Of a stretch of 64,000 bases of DNA, positions 52,738 through 64,000 are shown in pieces. Source of the stretch: Pelomonas sp. SE-A7 (GTDB lineage: Bacteria; Pseudomonadota; Gammaproteobacteria; Burkholderiales; Burkholderiaceae_C). The notes under the pieces were generated by a model. It did no database searches. It saw only the letters and a list, made by a program, of their open reading frames with translations, and had not been told where the DNA came from. The stretch's first letter is position 1. The number at the start of each line of letters is the position of its first letter. Both the position numbers and the translations under genes were made by a program. Where the stretch lies: positions 186,001-250,000 of the forward strand of contig NZ_JAUASW010000001.1 of the NCBI RefSeq assembly GCF_030345705.1, read 5' to 3'.

Positions 52738-54336
52738 TTACTGCTGGGCCTTCTTCATCAAGCGCAGATTGACGAGGGACATCGCCGCGACAAGGATGAA
52801 GATCAGCGTGGAGATCGCGGCCGCCAGGCCGAAGTCCGAGCCCGAATCGCGGAAGGCGATGCGGTAGGTGTAGGACACCAGGATGTCGGTCTGTCCCGCC
52901 GGGATCTTGGTGCTGAGGTAGTCCGGCCGGCCGTCCGTCAGCAGCGCGATCAGCACGAAGTTGTTGAAGTTGAAGGCGAAGGCGCTGACCAGGAGCGGCG
53001 CCAGCGGCTTGATGATCAGCGGCGCGGTGATCTTGAAGAAGTTGGTCAGCGGGCCGGCGCCGGCCAGGGCCGAGGCTTCGTACAGGTCCGAAGGGATCGC
53101 CTTCAGCAGGCCCGAGCACAGGATCATGATGTACGGATAGCCCAGCCATACGTTCACGATCACCAGCATGATCTTGGCCAGCAGCGGGTCGGCAAACCAG
53201 GCCGGCTTCACGCCCACCAGTGCATCGAGGATGGCGTTGATCTCGCCGAAGTTCTGGTTGAACAGGCCCTTGAACACCAGGATGGAGATGAAGCCCGGCA
53301 CCGCATAGGGCAGGAAGAGCAGGGTGCGGTAGGTGCCGCGGTACTTCAGGTCTTCCCAGTTCAAGAGCACGGCGAGCAGCATGCCGATGGCGGTGGCGAA
53401 CAGCACGGTGGTGAAGGAGAAGATCACCGTCCACGTGAAGATCGCGAGGAAGGGGCCGCGAAACTCTTCGTTCAAGAGCATGCGCTTGTAGTTCTGCGTG
53501 CCGACCAGCACCTTGTAGCCGGGCTGCAGCGCTTCTCCTTGCACGTTCTCGAAGAAGCCGGTGTCACCGTTGGGCTTGTAGACCTGGCCGTCGGCCACGC
53601 GCTTGAGGCTGCCGTCGGGCAGCGATTCCCAGTGCCTACGGACAGGTCCGAATTCGCGCAGGCCCAGGTAGTGCAGGGCTTCGGCCTGGCCAGGCATCTG
53701 CAGGGCCAGATGCGAGAGTGCCTCGCGATGCTGGATCAGTTCGCGCAAGGGCAGGGCGGCCTGCAGCGGGCTGGCCAGCGGCAGCGGCTCGGCGGCCACG
53801 TCGCGCATCTCGACCTTGAGCTCGCCGCGCAGCTTGCGCAGCGCCAGCGGCGTGGACACCCAGCGCGGCTCGCCGCTCGCGGCATCGCGCAACACCAGGC
53901 GGAACTCGGCGCCATCGGCATGCAAGCTGTAGGGCAGCACCTGCTCCTCCACGGCCTCGTGCTGGTCCAGCAGGTATTCGCGCACCCGCTCTTCGGTCAG
54001 CAGATGCGGCGAGGAGTAGTTGGTGAACCCTATCACCGCCGTGTAGACCAGCGGGAAGGCGATGAAGACCAGCATGCCGGCGATGCCCGGGAAAAGGTAG
54101 CGCGCGGCAAACGCGGCCTTGCTCACATAGACGTAGAAGCCGGCACTGAACAGCGCGAGCACGCCCAGGGCCCAGTAGGTCTGGCCCGAGGCATGGATCA
54201 GGAAGACCAGGTAGAGCGAGGCCAGCAAGGCGATGCCGGTCAGCGGCCAGCGCAGGAGGCGCGCGAATCTCTCCAGCGCGCTGGGCGGCAGGCTGCTGTA
54301 GGCCTGGCGATGGACGGGGGCGGTGGTGGCGTTCAT
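52738..54336 (-). CDS. malF: Maltose/maltodextrin ABC transporter permease MalF
   Basis: About 532 residues. Three N-terminal membrane segments precede a large periplasmic loop (about 110-270), corresponding to the MalF P2 domain that contacts the binding protein, then the permease core with the EAA region SDLYEASALAGAGPLTNFFKITAPLI. The ATG at 54336 has GGAG 8 bases upstream; an in-frame GTG at 54354 overlapping the malE stop is an alternative. The P2-type loop marks it as true MalF rather than a generic sugar permease. Confidence 0.93.
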   Translation of the reverse strand: MNATTAPVHRQAYSSLPPSALERFARLLRWPLTGIALLASLYLVFLIHASGQTYWALGVLALFSAGFYVYVSKAAFAARYLFPGIAGMLVFIAFPLVYTAVIGFTNYSSPHLLTEERVREYLLDQHEAVEEQVLPYSLHADGAEFRLVLRDAASGEPRWVSTPLALRKLRGELKVEMRDVAAEPLPLASPLQAALPLRELIQHREALSHLALQMPGQAEALHYLGLREFGPVRRHWESLPDGSLKRVADGQVYKPNGDTGFFENVQGEALQPGYKVLVGTQNYKRMLLNEEFRGPFLAIFTWTVIFSFTTVLFATAIGMLLAVLLNWEDLKYRGTYRTLLFLPYAVPGFISILVFKGLFNQNFGEINAILDALVGVKPAWFADPLLAKIMLVIVNVWLGYPYIMILCSGLLKAIPSDLYEASALAGAGPLTNFFKITAPLIIKPLAPLLVSAFAFNFNNFVLIALLTDGRPDYLSTKIPAGQTDILVSYTYRIAFRDSGSDFGLAAAISTLIFILVAAMSLVNLRLMKKAQQ

Positions 54337-54350
54337 GTTTGTGACTCCAC

Positions 54351-55541
54351 TCACTTGGCGGTCTTGAGCCGCATGCGGCCGGAGGCGCCATCCAGCGCGT
54401 CCTTGGGCGATTGCAGGCCGTTGGTAATGGCCTCCAGCGCCGCGTCCATCGCGGTCCAGAAGCGGCCCACCTCGGGGATGTTGGGAATCGGCTCGCCGGC
54501 GCGGGCGTTGTCCATGCTGGCCTTGATCAAGGGGTTCACCGCGAGCTCGGCATAGAAGGCCTTGTTGGCCGGCACGCCTATGGGCACGTCGGCATCAAGC
54601 ACCTTCAGGGCCTCGGGCCGCATCAGGTGGTTCTCGATGAACTCGATGGCGATGTCCTTTTGCTTGCTCGGCGCCGAGACCATGCAACCCAGCACGCCCA
54701 CAAAGGGCTTGGACGGTTGGCCCGCCACGGCGGCCGGAATGGCGGCCACGCCGAAGTCGATCTTGGCGCGGCGTGCGTTGTCCCAGGCCCACGGGCCGGA
54801 GATCATCATCGCCACGGTGCCGCGGGCGAAGCCGGTTTCCATCTCGGAGTAGCGCGCGCCCTTGGGCATGTGGCCTTCCTTGACCAGCCGCTCCAGCATC
54901 TTCGCGCCGGCCAGCGCGCCTTCGTTGTTGACGCCCACTTGATCGGGGTCGTACTCGCCTTGCGCATCGCGACCGAACACGCGGCCGCCCGGCCCGGCCA
55001 GCAGCGGCCAGCTGAAGAAGCTCTTGTTGTAGTCCCACAGGATGGCGTGCTTGCCCTGCTGCTGCAGCTGTTTGTCCAGCGCGATCAGCTCCTCCATCGT
55101 GGCGGGCGGCTTGGGCACCAGGGCCTTGTTGTAGATCAGGCCGGTGGTCTCGATGGCGATGGGGTACGACCAGAGCTTGCCGCGGTAGGCCATCGCCTTC
55201 CAGGCCGCTTCCTCGTTCTCTTCGCGCAGCTTCCTGCCGGGGCGGATGGCGGTCAGCAAGCCGGCCTTGGCCCATTCGCCTATGCGGTCATGCGGCCAGC
55301 AGAAGATGTCCGGGCCCTTGCCGGCGCCGGCAGCCTGCTGGAACTTCTCCGGCGCATCGACCGGATGCTCGACCACGACCTTGACGCCGCTGGCCTTCTC
55401 GAAGGCGTTGCCGACCTTCTGCAGGCCGTTGTAGGCCTTGTCGCCGTTGATCCAGACCAGCAGCTTGGGGGCGGACTGGGCCTGCGCCGCATGGACGGCC
55501 AGCAGTCCCAGCGCGAGGGCGAGGGCGGTGGCCTTGTTCAT
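54351..55541 (-). CDS. malE: Maltose/maltodextrin-binding periplasmic protein MalE
   Basis: 396 residues. Signal peptide (TALALALGLLAVHAAQAQ), then a close MalE pattern: KLLVWINGDKAYNGLQKVGNAFEKASGVKVVVEHPV, FCWPHDRIGEWAKAGLL, YPIAIETTGLIYNK, FFSWPLLAGPGGRVF, MMISGPWAWDNAR and a C-terminal MDAALEAITNG. The similarity to enteric MalE supports maltose/maltodextrin as ligand. It overlaps malK by 4 bases. Confidence 0.96.
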   Translation of the reverse strand: MNKATALALALGLLAVHAAQAQSAPKLLVWINGDKAYNGLQKVGNAFEKASGVKVVVEHPVDAPEKFQQAAGAGKGPDIFCWPHDRIGEWAKAGLLTAIRPGRKLREENEEAAWKAMAYRGKLWSYPIAIETTGLIYNKALVPKPPATMEELIALDKQLQQQGKHAILWDYNKSFFSWPLLAGPGGRVFGRDAQGEYDPDQVGVNNEGALAGAKMLERLVKEGHMPKGARYSEMETGFARGTVAMMISGPWAWDNARRAKIDFGVAAIPAAVAGQPSKPFVGVLGCMVSAPSKQKDIAIEFIENHLMRPEALKVLDADVPIGVPANKAFYAELAVNPLIKASMDNARAGEPIPNIPEVGRFWTAMDAALEAITNGLQSPKDALDGASGRMRLKTAK

Positions 55542-56656
55542 GCGCCCAGCTCCGGCGCGGCGAGGCGGCGGAAGGCCTGGCCTTGTTCATCGAACAGGTA
55601 GAGCGCCTCGGCCGGGAATTGCAGGTCCAGCATGGAGCCGCTGCGCAGCCGGTCGCAGCCGTTGCGGCCTTCAAACTGGCAGGTCAGCGGTTCTTCGAGG
55701 CCGGGGTAGGGGCAGTAGGCAAAGGTCAGGCCGCCCAGCGACTCGACAAAGGCCACCGTGGTCTGGAACAGGTTGCCTTCGCCGCCGACGCGGATGTGCT
55801 CGGGCCGCACGCCCAGCGTGACCTTGTCGCCGACCTTGGCGCGGCTGGCGTCCACCAGGGTGCGCATCGTCAGGCCGCCGGCCAGCCTGACCTCGGCTTC
55901 GCCCGCCGAGATCGAGGCCAGCTCGCCAGCGAGGAAATTCATCTTGGGGCTGCCGATGAAGCCGGCCACGAAGAGATTGCAGGGGTGCTCGTACAGCTCC
56001 AGCGGCGAGCCGACCTGCTCGATCTTGCCGGCCGAGAGCACCACGATGCGGTCTGCCAGCGTCATGGCCTCGACCTGGTCATGGGTCACGTAGACCATGG
56101 TGGTCTTCAGGTCCTCGTGCAGCTTGGCGAACTCGTAGCGCATGCGCACGCGCAGGGCGGCATCGAGGTTGGACAGCGGCTCGTCGAACAGAAAGACCTC
56201 CGGCTTGCGCACGATGGCGCGGCCTATGGCCACGCGCTGGCGCTGGCCTCCCGAGAGGTCCTTGGGCTTGCGGTCCAGCAGATGCTCGATGTGCAGGATC
56301 TTTGCGGCGTTGCGCACGGCGCCGTCGATCTCGTCCTTGGGCACCTTGGCCAGCTTCAGGCCGAAGGCCATGTTGTCGTACAGATTCATATGCGGGTACA
56401 GCGCATAGGACTGGAACACCATGGCGATGCCGCGCTCGGCCGGCGGCACCTCGTTCACCAGGCGGCCGCCGATTCGCAGTTCGCCGCCGGTGATCTCTTC
56501 CAGGCCGGCGATGGTGCGCAGGAGCGTGGACTTGCCGCAGCCCGAGGGGCCGACGAAGACCATGAATTCGCCGTCGCGAATCTCCAGGTCGATGCCATGC
56601 AGGATCTTGACGTCGCCGTAGGCCTTGGCGACTTGGGAAAGCTGGACGTCGGCCAC
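55538..56656 (-). CDS. malK: Maltose/maltodextrin ABC transporter ATPase MalK
   Basis: 372 residues. Walker A GPSGCGKST (36-44), Q-loop FQSYALYPHM, signature LSGGQRQR (134-141), Walker B FLFDEP (155-160), H-loop VTHDQ. The C-terminal regulatory beta-domain starts about 240 (LGVRPEHIRV). It drives import with MalEFG, and is first gene of the operon malK-malE-malF-malG-GH13-GH13-AKR. A good promoter with an overlapping palindromic operator is found upstream. Confidence 0.96.
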   Translation of the reverse strand: MADVQLSQVAKAYGDVKILHGIDLEIRDGEFMVFVGPSGCGKSTLLRTIAGLEEITGGELRIGGRLVNEVPPAERGIAMVFQSYALYPHMNLYDNMAFGLKLAKVPKDEIDGAVRNAAKILHIEHLLDRKPKDLSGGQRQRVAIGRAIVRKPEVFLFDEPLSNLDAALRVRMRYEFAKLHEDLKTTMVYVTHDQVEAMTLADRIVVLSAGKIEQVGSPLELYEHPCNLFVAGFIGSPKMNFLAGELASISAGEAEVRLAGGLTMRTLVDASRAKVGDKVTLGVRPEHIRVGGEGNLFQTTVAFVESLGGLTFAYCPYPGLEEPLTCQFEGRNGCDRLRSGSMLDLQFPAEALYLFDEQGQAFRRLAAPELGA

Positions 56657-56737
56657 TTGTCTGTCTCCGTGCCGGTCGGCTCAAGGCCGCGGCTATTTGG
56701 GTGGGTGCCGGACAGGCCGGCTCGGGAAGCTGGCGCG

Positions 56738-56766
56738 AATATACCGTTGAAAATGTAGTGATACAA
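56738..56766 (-). promoter_or_regulatory. Putative sigma-70 promoter of the mal operon
   Basis: On the minus strand TTGTAT (56766-56761) and TATATT (56743-56738) are separated by exactly 17 bases. The -10 matches 5 of 6 and the -35 four of 6 consensus positions, about 80 bases before the malK start. The -35 is part of the palindrome at 56754-56768, so a bound repressor would block RNA polymerase. Confidence 0.65.
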
Positions 56767-56768
56767 CA
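56754..56768. promoter_or_regulatory. Putative operator, TGTAGT-N3-ACTACA class, malK side
   Basis: TGTAGT-GAT-ACAACA, one mismatch from the consensus. It overlaps the -35 element of the mal promoter. Its centre is 89 bases from that of the perfect copy on the glgP side. Confidence 0.65.
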
Positions 56769-56842
56769 TGGTATCCACCGGGGCTTTTTCGGGTCTTCGC
56801 CTAGAATAAAGGCCTCGTCGCCTGGGTTGGTGGATTTACCGA

Positions 56843-56857
56843 TGTAGTGAAACTACA
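56843..56857. promoter_or_regulatory. Putative operator, TGTAGT-N3-ACTACA class (perfect), glgP side
   Basis: TGTAGT-GAA-ACTACA is an exact inverted repeat about 98 bases before the glgP start. A weak -10-like GATACT follows near 56876-56884. It differs from the known HexR consensus (TGTAAT-N3-ATTACA) by one base per arm. Confidence 0.75.
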
Positions 56858-56954
56858 CAAATCCTTGGCGGTTTGCGATACTGCGCGGCAATCGCCGGCC
56901 TCGGCCGGTCCTGCAAGCGCGCCTGCGCCAAGGGCGCATCGGAGCCGGAATCCC

Positions 56955-59444
<2,490 letters not shown>

Positions 59445-59454
59445 CCCTTTGACG

Positions 59455-61629
59455 ATGCTGTCCGACCCGGAACTGCAGGCCCTGCTGGGCGCCCGACACC
59501 CGGATCCGTTCGCGGTGCTGGGCCTGCACGCCGACGAGGACGGCAAGCTCTGGCTGCGCGCGCTGCTGCCCGGCGCGGCTGGCGTGATGGTGCTGGAGGC
59601 GGCCAGCCGCAAGGTCGTGGCCACGCTGCCGCACCGCGAGGGCGGCCTGTTCGAGGCCCAGCTGGGCCGGCGCCGCAAGCGCTTCGACTACCGGCTGCAG
59701 GTGCGCTGGGACAACGGCATCGAGGGCTGCTATGCCGATGCCTATGCCTTCGGTCCGCAGCTGCTGGACGAAGACCTGGGCCTGCTGGCCCGCGGCGAGC
59801 ATCCGCGGCCCTTCACCCAGCTCGGCGCGCATGGGCTGGAGCAGGGCGGTGTGGCCGGCGTGCGTTTTGCCGTCTGGGCGCCGAATGCGCGCCGCGTCGC
59901 CGTGGTCGGCGGCTTCAACAACTGGGACGGCCGCCGCCATGCGATGCGGCTGCGCCACGAGGCCGGCGTCTGGGAGCTGTTCGTGCCCGATGTGCAGCCG
60001 GGCGACCTCTACAAGTTCGAGATCGTCGGTCCCGAAGGGCAGCTCCTGCCGCCCAAGGCCGACCCCTATGCACGCGCCGCACAGCTGCGGCCCGAGACGG
60101 CCAGCGTCGTGGCCGCGCCGCTGAACAAGCCGCGGGTTCTCAGCGGCGCGCGGGCTGCGGCCAACCGCCGCGATGCGCCCATCAGCATCTACGAGGTCCA
60201 CGCCGCGTCCTGGCGCAAGCCCGATGGCCGCTTCCCGAGCTGGGACGAGCTGGCCGCCGAGCTGCCGGCCTATGCGGCCGACCTGGGCTTCACCCATCTG
60301 GAGCTGATGCCCATCAGCGAGCATCCTTTCGACGGCTCCTGGGGCTACCAGACCCTGGGCCTGTTCGCCCCGAGTGCGCGCTTCGGCCCGCCGGAGGGTT
60401 TTGGCCGTTTCGTGGCCGCCTGTCACGACCAGGGCCTGGGTCTGCTGCTGGACTGGGTGCCGGCGCATTTCCCGTCCGATGCCTTCGGTCTGGCCCAGTT
60501 CGACGGCACGCATCTGTACGACTACGCCGACCCGCGCGAGGGCTTCCACCGCGACTGGAACACGCTGATCTACAACTTCGGCCGCAACGAGGTGCGCCAG
60601 TTCCTGACCGGCAATGCGCTGTACTGGACGGAGCGCTGGGGCGTGGACGGTCTGCGCGTCGATGCCGTGGCCTCGATGCTGTACCGCGACTATTCGCGGC
60701 CGGCCGGCGAATGGATTCCCAATGCCGACGGCGGCCGCGAGAACCTCGAGGCGATCTCGCTGATGCAGCGGGTCAATGAACGCCTGGGCCTGGAGTCGCC
60801 CGGCGCGATCACGCTGGCCGAGGAGTCCACCAGCTTTGCTGGCGTCTCGCGCCCCACCTCGGCCGGCGGCCTGGGCTTCCACTACAAATGGAACATGGGC
60901 TGGATGAACGACACCCTGCGCTACATGCACGAGGATCCGGTCCACCGCCGCTGGCACCACGACAAGATGACGTTCGGGCTGGTCTACGCCTTCAGCGAGA
61001 ACTTCGTGCTGCCGATCTCGCATGACGAGGTGGTGCACGGCAAGGGCTCGATGCTGGCCAAGATGCCGGGCGACGACTGGCAAAAATTCGCCAACCTGCG
61101 CGCCTACTACGGCTTCATGTGGGGCCACCCGGGCAAGAAGCTGCTCTTCATGGGCCAGGAGTTCGCCCAGCCCGATGAATGGAATCACGACCGCAGCCTG
61201 CCCTGGCAGCTGCTGCAGGATCAGCGCCATGCCGGCGTGCAGCGCCTGGTGCGCGACCTCAATCATGTCTACCGCGAGCTGCCGGCCCTGCACAAGCTGG
61301 ACTGCGAGAGCGCCGGCTTCGAATGGTTGCAGCAGGAAGATCGCCAGCAATCGGTGCTGGCCTGGCTGCGCCGCGACGGCGAGGGCCATGAGGTGATCGT
61401 GATCTGCAATTTCACGCCGGTGCCGCGGCCCGACTACCGGCTGGGCGTGCCGCCGGGCACCAAGGCCTGGCGCGAGCGGCTCAATACCGATTCCGCCCAT
61501 TACGGCGGCAGCAATATGGGCAACCTCGAAGCGACGCTGAGGGTGGAGAAGAAGGCGGCGCAAGGGCGGCCTCTGTCGATCTCGGTCAGCCTGCCGCCGC
61601 TGGCGACGTTGGTGCTGGTGCCGGCATGA
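59455..61629 (+). CDS. glgB: 1,4-alpha-glucan branching enzyme
   Basis: 724 residues from the ATG at 59455 (TTG at 59449 possible). An N-terminal module (1-115), then a CBM48 (VRFAVWAPNARRVAVVGGFNNWDGR at 136-160), then a GH13 catalytic domain with LLDWVPAHF, nucleophile D403 (GLRVDAVASMLY), acid E456 (TLAEEST) and ISHDEVVHGKGSM. It introduces alpha-1,6 branches. It starts 10 bases after glgP and overlaps glgX by 4. It is the only glucan-building gene seen in this operon; glgA and glgC are not in the window. Confidence 0.96.
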   Translation: MLSDPELQALLGARHPDPFAVLGLHADEDGKLWLRALLPGAAGVMVLEAASRKVVATLPHREGGLFEAQLGRRRKRFDYRLQVRWDNGIEGCYADAYAFGPQLLDEDLGLLARGEHPRPFTQLGAHGLEQGGVAGVRFAVWAPNARRVAVVGGFNNWDGRRHAMRLRHEAGVWELFVPDVQPGDLYKFEIVGPEGQLLPPKADPYARAAQLRPETASVVAAPLNKPRVLSGARAAANRRDAPISIYEVHAASWRKPDGRFPSWDELAAELPAYAADLGFTHLELMPISEHPFDGSWGYQTLGLFAPSARFGPPEGFGRFVAACHDQGLGLLLDWVPAHFPSDAFGLAQFDGTHLYDYADPREGFHRDWNTLIYNFGRNEVRQFLTGNALYWTERWGVDGLRVDAVASMLYRDYSRPAGEWIPNADGGRENLEAISLMQRVNERLGLESPGAITLAEESTSFAGVSRPTSAGGLGFHYKWNMGWMNDTLRYMHEDPVHRRWHHDKMTFGLVYAFSENFVLPISHDEVVHGKGSMLAKMPGDDWQKFANLRAYYGFMWGHPGKKLLFMGQEFAQPDEWNHDRSLPWQLLQDQRHAGVQRLVRDLNHVYRELPALHKLDCESAGFEWLQQEDRQQSVLAWLRRDGEGHEVIVICNFTPVPRPDYRLGVPPGTKAWRERLNTDSAHYGGSNMGNLEATLRVEKKAAQGRPLSISVSLPPLATLVLVPA

Positions 61630-63716
61630 AGCTGCCTGCGCAAATCGACGAAGGCAGGCACGAGCCGCTGGGCGCCGAGCCGCGCGACGGCGGCGTCAAT
61701 TTCGCCGTGGTGTCCGAGCATGCCAGCCGCATCGAGCTCTGCCTGTTCGACACCGACGGCCAGCGCGAGCTGCGCCGCTACGAGCTGCACGGCCCGCACG
61801 ACGGCGTGTTCCACGGCTTCCTGCCCGGCGTGGGGCCAGGTCTTGTCTACGGCCTCAGGGCCCATGGGCCCTACGAGCCCGAGCATGGCCATCGCTTCAA
61901 TCCGCACAAGCTGCTGCTGGACCCCTATGCCCGCGAGATCGTCGGCCATTTCCGCTGGGCGGCCGAGCAGCATGGCTACGAGCTGGGCCACCCGGATGGG
62001 CCGCGCTCCTTCGATGCGCGAGACAACGCGACCCAGGCGCTGAAGGCGAGGGTGGCCGAGCCGCTCACCGGTCCGTCGCCGCGTCTGAACGCACCGCGCC
62101 ATGCGCCGCAGGAGCTGCTGCTGTACGAAGTCCATGTGAAGGGCTTCTCCATGCAGCATCCCGGCATCCCGGACGAGCTGCGCGGCAGCTACGCGGCGCT
62201 CTCCCATCCGGCCGCCATTGCCCACTTCAAGAAGCTGGGCGTGACCACGCTGTCGCTGCTGCCGGTGCAGTACTGCGTGGACGAACCGCATCTGCACGGC
62301 AAGGGCCTGCGCAACTACTGGGGCTACAACACCCTGGGCTTCTTCGCGCCCGATCCGCGTTTGGCTCGGCTTGAGAATCGACGCGATCCGGCGGCGGTGA
62401 CGGCCGAGTTCCGCGCCATGGTCCAGGCGCTGCACGAGGCCGGGCTGGAGGTGGTGCTGGACGTGGTCTACAACCACACGCCCGAGGGCAACGAGTTCGG
62501 CCCCACCTTGAGCTTCCGCGGCCTGGACCACCGGCTCTGGTACCGCCTGGCCCATGACGACCGCAGCCGCTGCGAGAACCTGACCGGCTGCGGCAACACG
62601 CTCAATGTCCAGCATCCTCGCGTCGCGCAGTTCGTGCTGGACTCGCTGCGCTACTGGGTGCAGGAGCTGGGCGTGGATGGCTTCCGCTTCGACCTGGCGC
62701 CGGTGCTGGGCCGCGGCCCGCATGGCTTCGAGCCGCAGGCAGCTTTTTTCGCCGCGCTGAGGCAGGACCCGCTGCTGGCCGGCGTCCACCTGATCGCCGA
62801 GCCCTGGGATGCGGCCTATGACGGCTATCAGCTGGGCCGCTTCCCGGGTCGCTTCCTGGAATGGAACGACAAGTTCCGCGACGCGGTGCGCGGCTACTGG
62901 CTGGGCACGGGCAAGGTCGGTCGCGGCGAGTTCGCGCGGCGCTTCACCGCGTCCAGCGATGTGTTCCACCACGGCCAGCGCCGGCCGGTGGCCTCGGTCA
63001 ACTTCGTCGCCGTGCATGACGGCTACATGCTGAACGACGTGGTCAGCTACGGCCACAAGCACAACCAGCTGAACGGCGAAGACAACCGCGACGGCCGCGA
63101 CGGCGAGCTCAGCGCCAACTTCGGCGTTGAAGGGCCGAGCGAGGACGCAGCAATCCGCGCCACGCGCGAGCGGGTCCGCCGCGCCATGCTGGCCACGCTG
63201 CTGCTGGCTCAGGGCACGCCGATGCTGAACGCCGGCGACGAGATCGCCAACAGCCAGCAGGGCAACAACAACGCCTACTGCCAGGACAACACCGTCGGCT
63301 GGCTGGACTGGCCGCAGGCGGATGCGAGCCTGACTGACTTCGTGGCGGCGTTGAGCCGCTTGCGTCGCAGCGAACCGCTCTTGCATCACGCCCGCTGGTT
63401 TGCCGGCCCCGGCCACGAGAAGCCGGGCGATGCCTGCATCTGCTGGTTCAGCCCGGCCGGCCATGAGATGCAGGTGCACGACTGGCATGCCTCGCAGCTG
63501 GCTTTCGCATGCCTGCTTCGCGAGGCCGGTGCCTCGCAGGCCCGGCTGGCGCTGGCCTTCAATCCCGAGGCCGAGCCCCAGGGCTTCCACCTCACCACGC
63601 AGGCCTTCGAACTGCTGCTGGATTCCAGCGGCGAGCTGCCGGCCGGCACGCGCATCGCCGCCGGCCAGGCCTTCCAAGTCCCGGCGCGCAGCCTCTTGCT
63701 GCTGCACGCGCTCTAG
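61626..63716 (+). CDS. glgX: Glycogen debranching enzyme (isoamylase type)
   Basis: 696 residues. N-terminal CBM48-like domain (NFAVVSEHASRIELCLFD), GH13 barrel with LDVVYNHTPEGNE, nucleophile D356 (DGFRFDLAPVLGR), acid E392 (LIAEPWDA) and FVAVHDGYMLNDVVSY. GWGxNxLxFFAPDPR-like YWGYNTLGFFAPDPR is typical of GlgX. It hydrolyses alpha-1,6 links in phosphorylase-limit dextrins. The ATG overlaps the glgB stop (ATGA). Confidence 0.95.
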   Translation: MKLPAQIDEGRHEPLGAEPRDGGVNFAVVSEHASRIELCLFDTDGQRELRRYELHGPHDGVFHGFLPGVGPGLVYGLRAHGPYEPEHGHRFNPHKLLLDPYAREIVGHFRWAAEQHGYELGHPDGPRSFDARDNATQALKARVAEPLTGPSPRLNAPRHAPQELLLYEVHVKGFSMQHPGIPDELRGSYAALSHPAAIAHFKKLGVTTLSLLPVQYCVDEPHLHGKGLRNYWGYNTLGFFAPDPRLARLENRRDPAAVTAEFRAMVQALHEAGLEVVLDVVYNHTPEGNEFGPTLSFRGLDHRLWYRLAHDDRSRCENLTGCGNTLNVQHPRVAQFVLDSLRYWVQELGVDGFRFDLAPVLGRGPHGFEPQAAFFAALRQDPLLAGVHLIAEPWDAAYDGYQLGRFPGRFLEWNDKFRDAVRGYWLGTGKVGRGEFARRFTASSDVFHHGQRRPVASVNFVAVHDGYMLNDVVSYGHKHNQLNGEDNRDGRDGELSANFGVEGPSEDAAIRATRERVRRAMLATLLLAQGTPMLNAGDEIANSQQGNNNAYCQDNTVGWLDWPQADASLTDFVAALSRLRRSEPLLHHARWFAGPGHEKPGDACICWFSPAGHEMQVHDWHASQLAFACLLREAGASQARLALAFNPEAEPQGFHLTTQAFELLLDSSGELPAGTRIAAGQAFQVPARSLLLLHAL

Positions 63717-63743
63717 AACCCCGGATAGACCAGAGAGAAAACC

Positions 63744-64000
63744 ATGGACCTGAACCAACGCACTGCCGGTGTGCTCCTGCACATCACATCGCTGCCCGGC
63801 CCGCATGGCATGGGCGATTTCGGCCCGGCGGCCTACCAGTTCGTCGACTGGCTGGCCTCGGCCGGCCAGGGCCTGTGGCAGCTCTTGCCGACCACGCCGA
63901 TCGGTCCGGGCGATTCGCCCTACCAGGGTGTGTCGGCCTTTGCCGGCAGCCAGTGGATGGTGGCCTTCGAGCCGCTGGTGGCCAAGGGCTGGCTCGCCGC
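63744..64000 (+). CDS. malQ: 4-alpha-glucanotransferase (amylomaltase), partial at right edge
   Basis: The first 85 codons are present. MDLNQRTAGVLLHITSLPGPHGMGDFG and WLASAGQGLWQLLPTTPIGPGDSPYQ are the GH77 N-terminus with the SLPGPHGxGD substrate loop. MalQ lengthens or rearranges maltodextrins so that phosphorylase can use them. GAGAGAAA precedes the ATG by about 4 bases; it follows glgX by 27 bases. The catalytic residues lie beyond the window. Confidence 0.92.
   Translation, partial: MDLNQRTAGVLLHITSLPGPHGMGDFGPAAYQFVDWLASAGQGLWQLLPTTPIGPGDSPYQGVSAFAGSQWMVAFEPLVAKGWLA

Overview
The window is GC-rich, densely packed bacterial chromosome. Gene content (SCO protein, cyanide-insensitive-type cydAB, TonB receptor with a flavin-dependent halogenase, glucokinase fused to an RpiR regulator, kyn genes beside a CoA-dependent anthranilate pathway) points to a betaproteobacterium of the Burkholderiales, most like the Roseateles/Pelomonas/Mitsuaria group. 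That placement is inference from gene types, not a database match.

Layout. (1) 1-4.9 kb: a SCO copper chaperone with an orphan NrtA/CmpA-like binding protein, a small unknown protein, a secreted DsrE-like protein, a LytS/LytT-type two-component pair and a small membrane protein. (2) 5-24.5 kb: a tryptophan catabolic island. The minus-strand operon kynB-kynU-kynA (followed by an aminopeptidase P) turns tryptophan into anthranilate. A divergent plus-strand operon of about 15 genes carries the aerobic 2-aminobenzoyl-CoA pathway: monooxygenase/reductase, SDR, MarR regulator, crotonase, acyl-CoA dehydrogenase, CoA ligase, a five-part branched-chain-type ABC importer, thioesterase, RidA-like protein, glutaryl-CoA dehydrogenase and a DUF2520 protein. 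Most junctions are 4-base stop/start overlaps. (3) 24.7-30.9 kb: miscellaneous genes (DUF418 membrane protein, penicillin acylase family, YCII protein, exported intradiol dioxygenase, orphan solute-binding protein). (4) 30.9-41.1 kb: a glucokinase/RpiR (HexR-like) fusion divergent from a second glucokinase, then a TonB-dependent receptor, a tryptophan-halogenase-like flavoprotein, a secreted GH13 amylase and an epimerase-like protein. (5) 41.1-46.9 kb: orphan solute-binding protein, cydB, cydA and a GbsR-type regulator with a perfect 14-bp inverted repeat upstream, then a serine hydrolase and a DUF938 methyltransferase. (6) 47-64 kb: minus-strand malK-malE-malF-malG, two exported GH13 enzymes and an aldo/keto reductase, divergent from glgP-glgB-glgX-malQ (malQ cut by the window end).

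How they work together. Regions 4 and 6 look like one alpha-glucan system: outer-membrane uptake (TonB receptor), periplasmic cutting (three exported GH13 enzymes), import (MalEFGK), cytoplasmic phosphorolysis, debranching and glucan transfer (GlgP, GlgX, MalQ), and glucose phosphorylation (two glucokinases). A shared 15-bp palindrome, TGTAGT-N3-ACTACA, sits in front of the receptor, in the glucokinase intergenic region, and twice between malK and glgP. It differs from the known HexR operator by one base per arm, and the fused glucokinase/RpiR protein encoded here is HexR-like, so it is the best candidate regulator. No tRNA, rRNA, CRISPR array, insertion sequence or prophage was seen.
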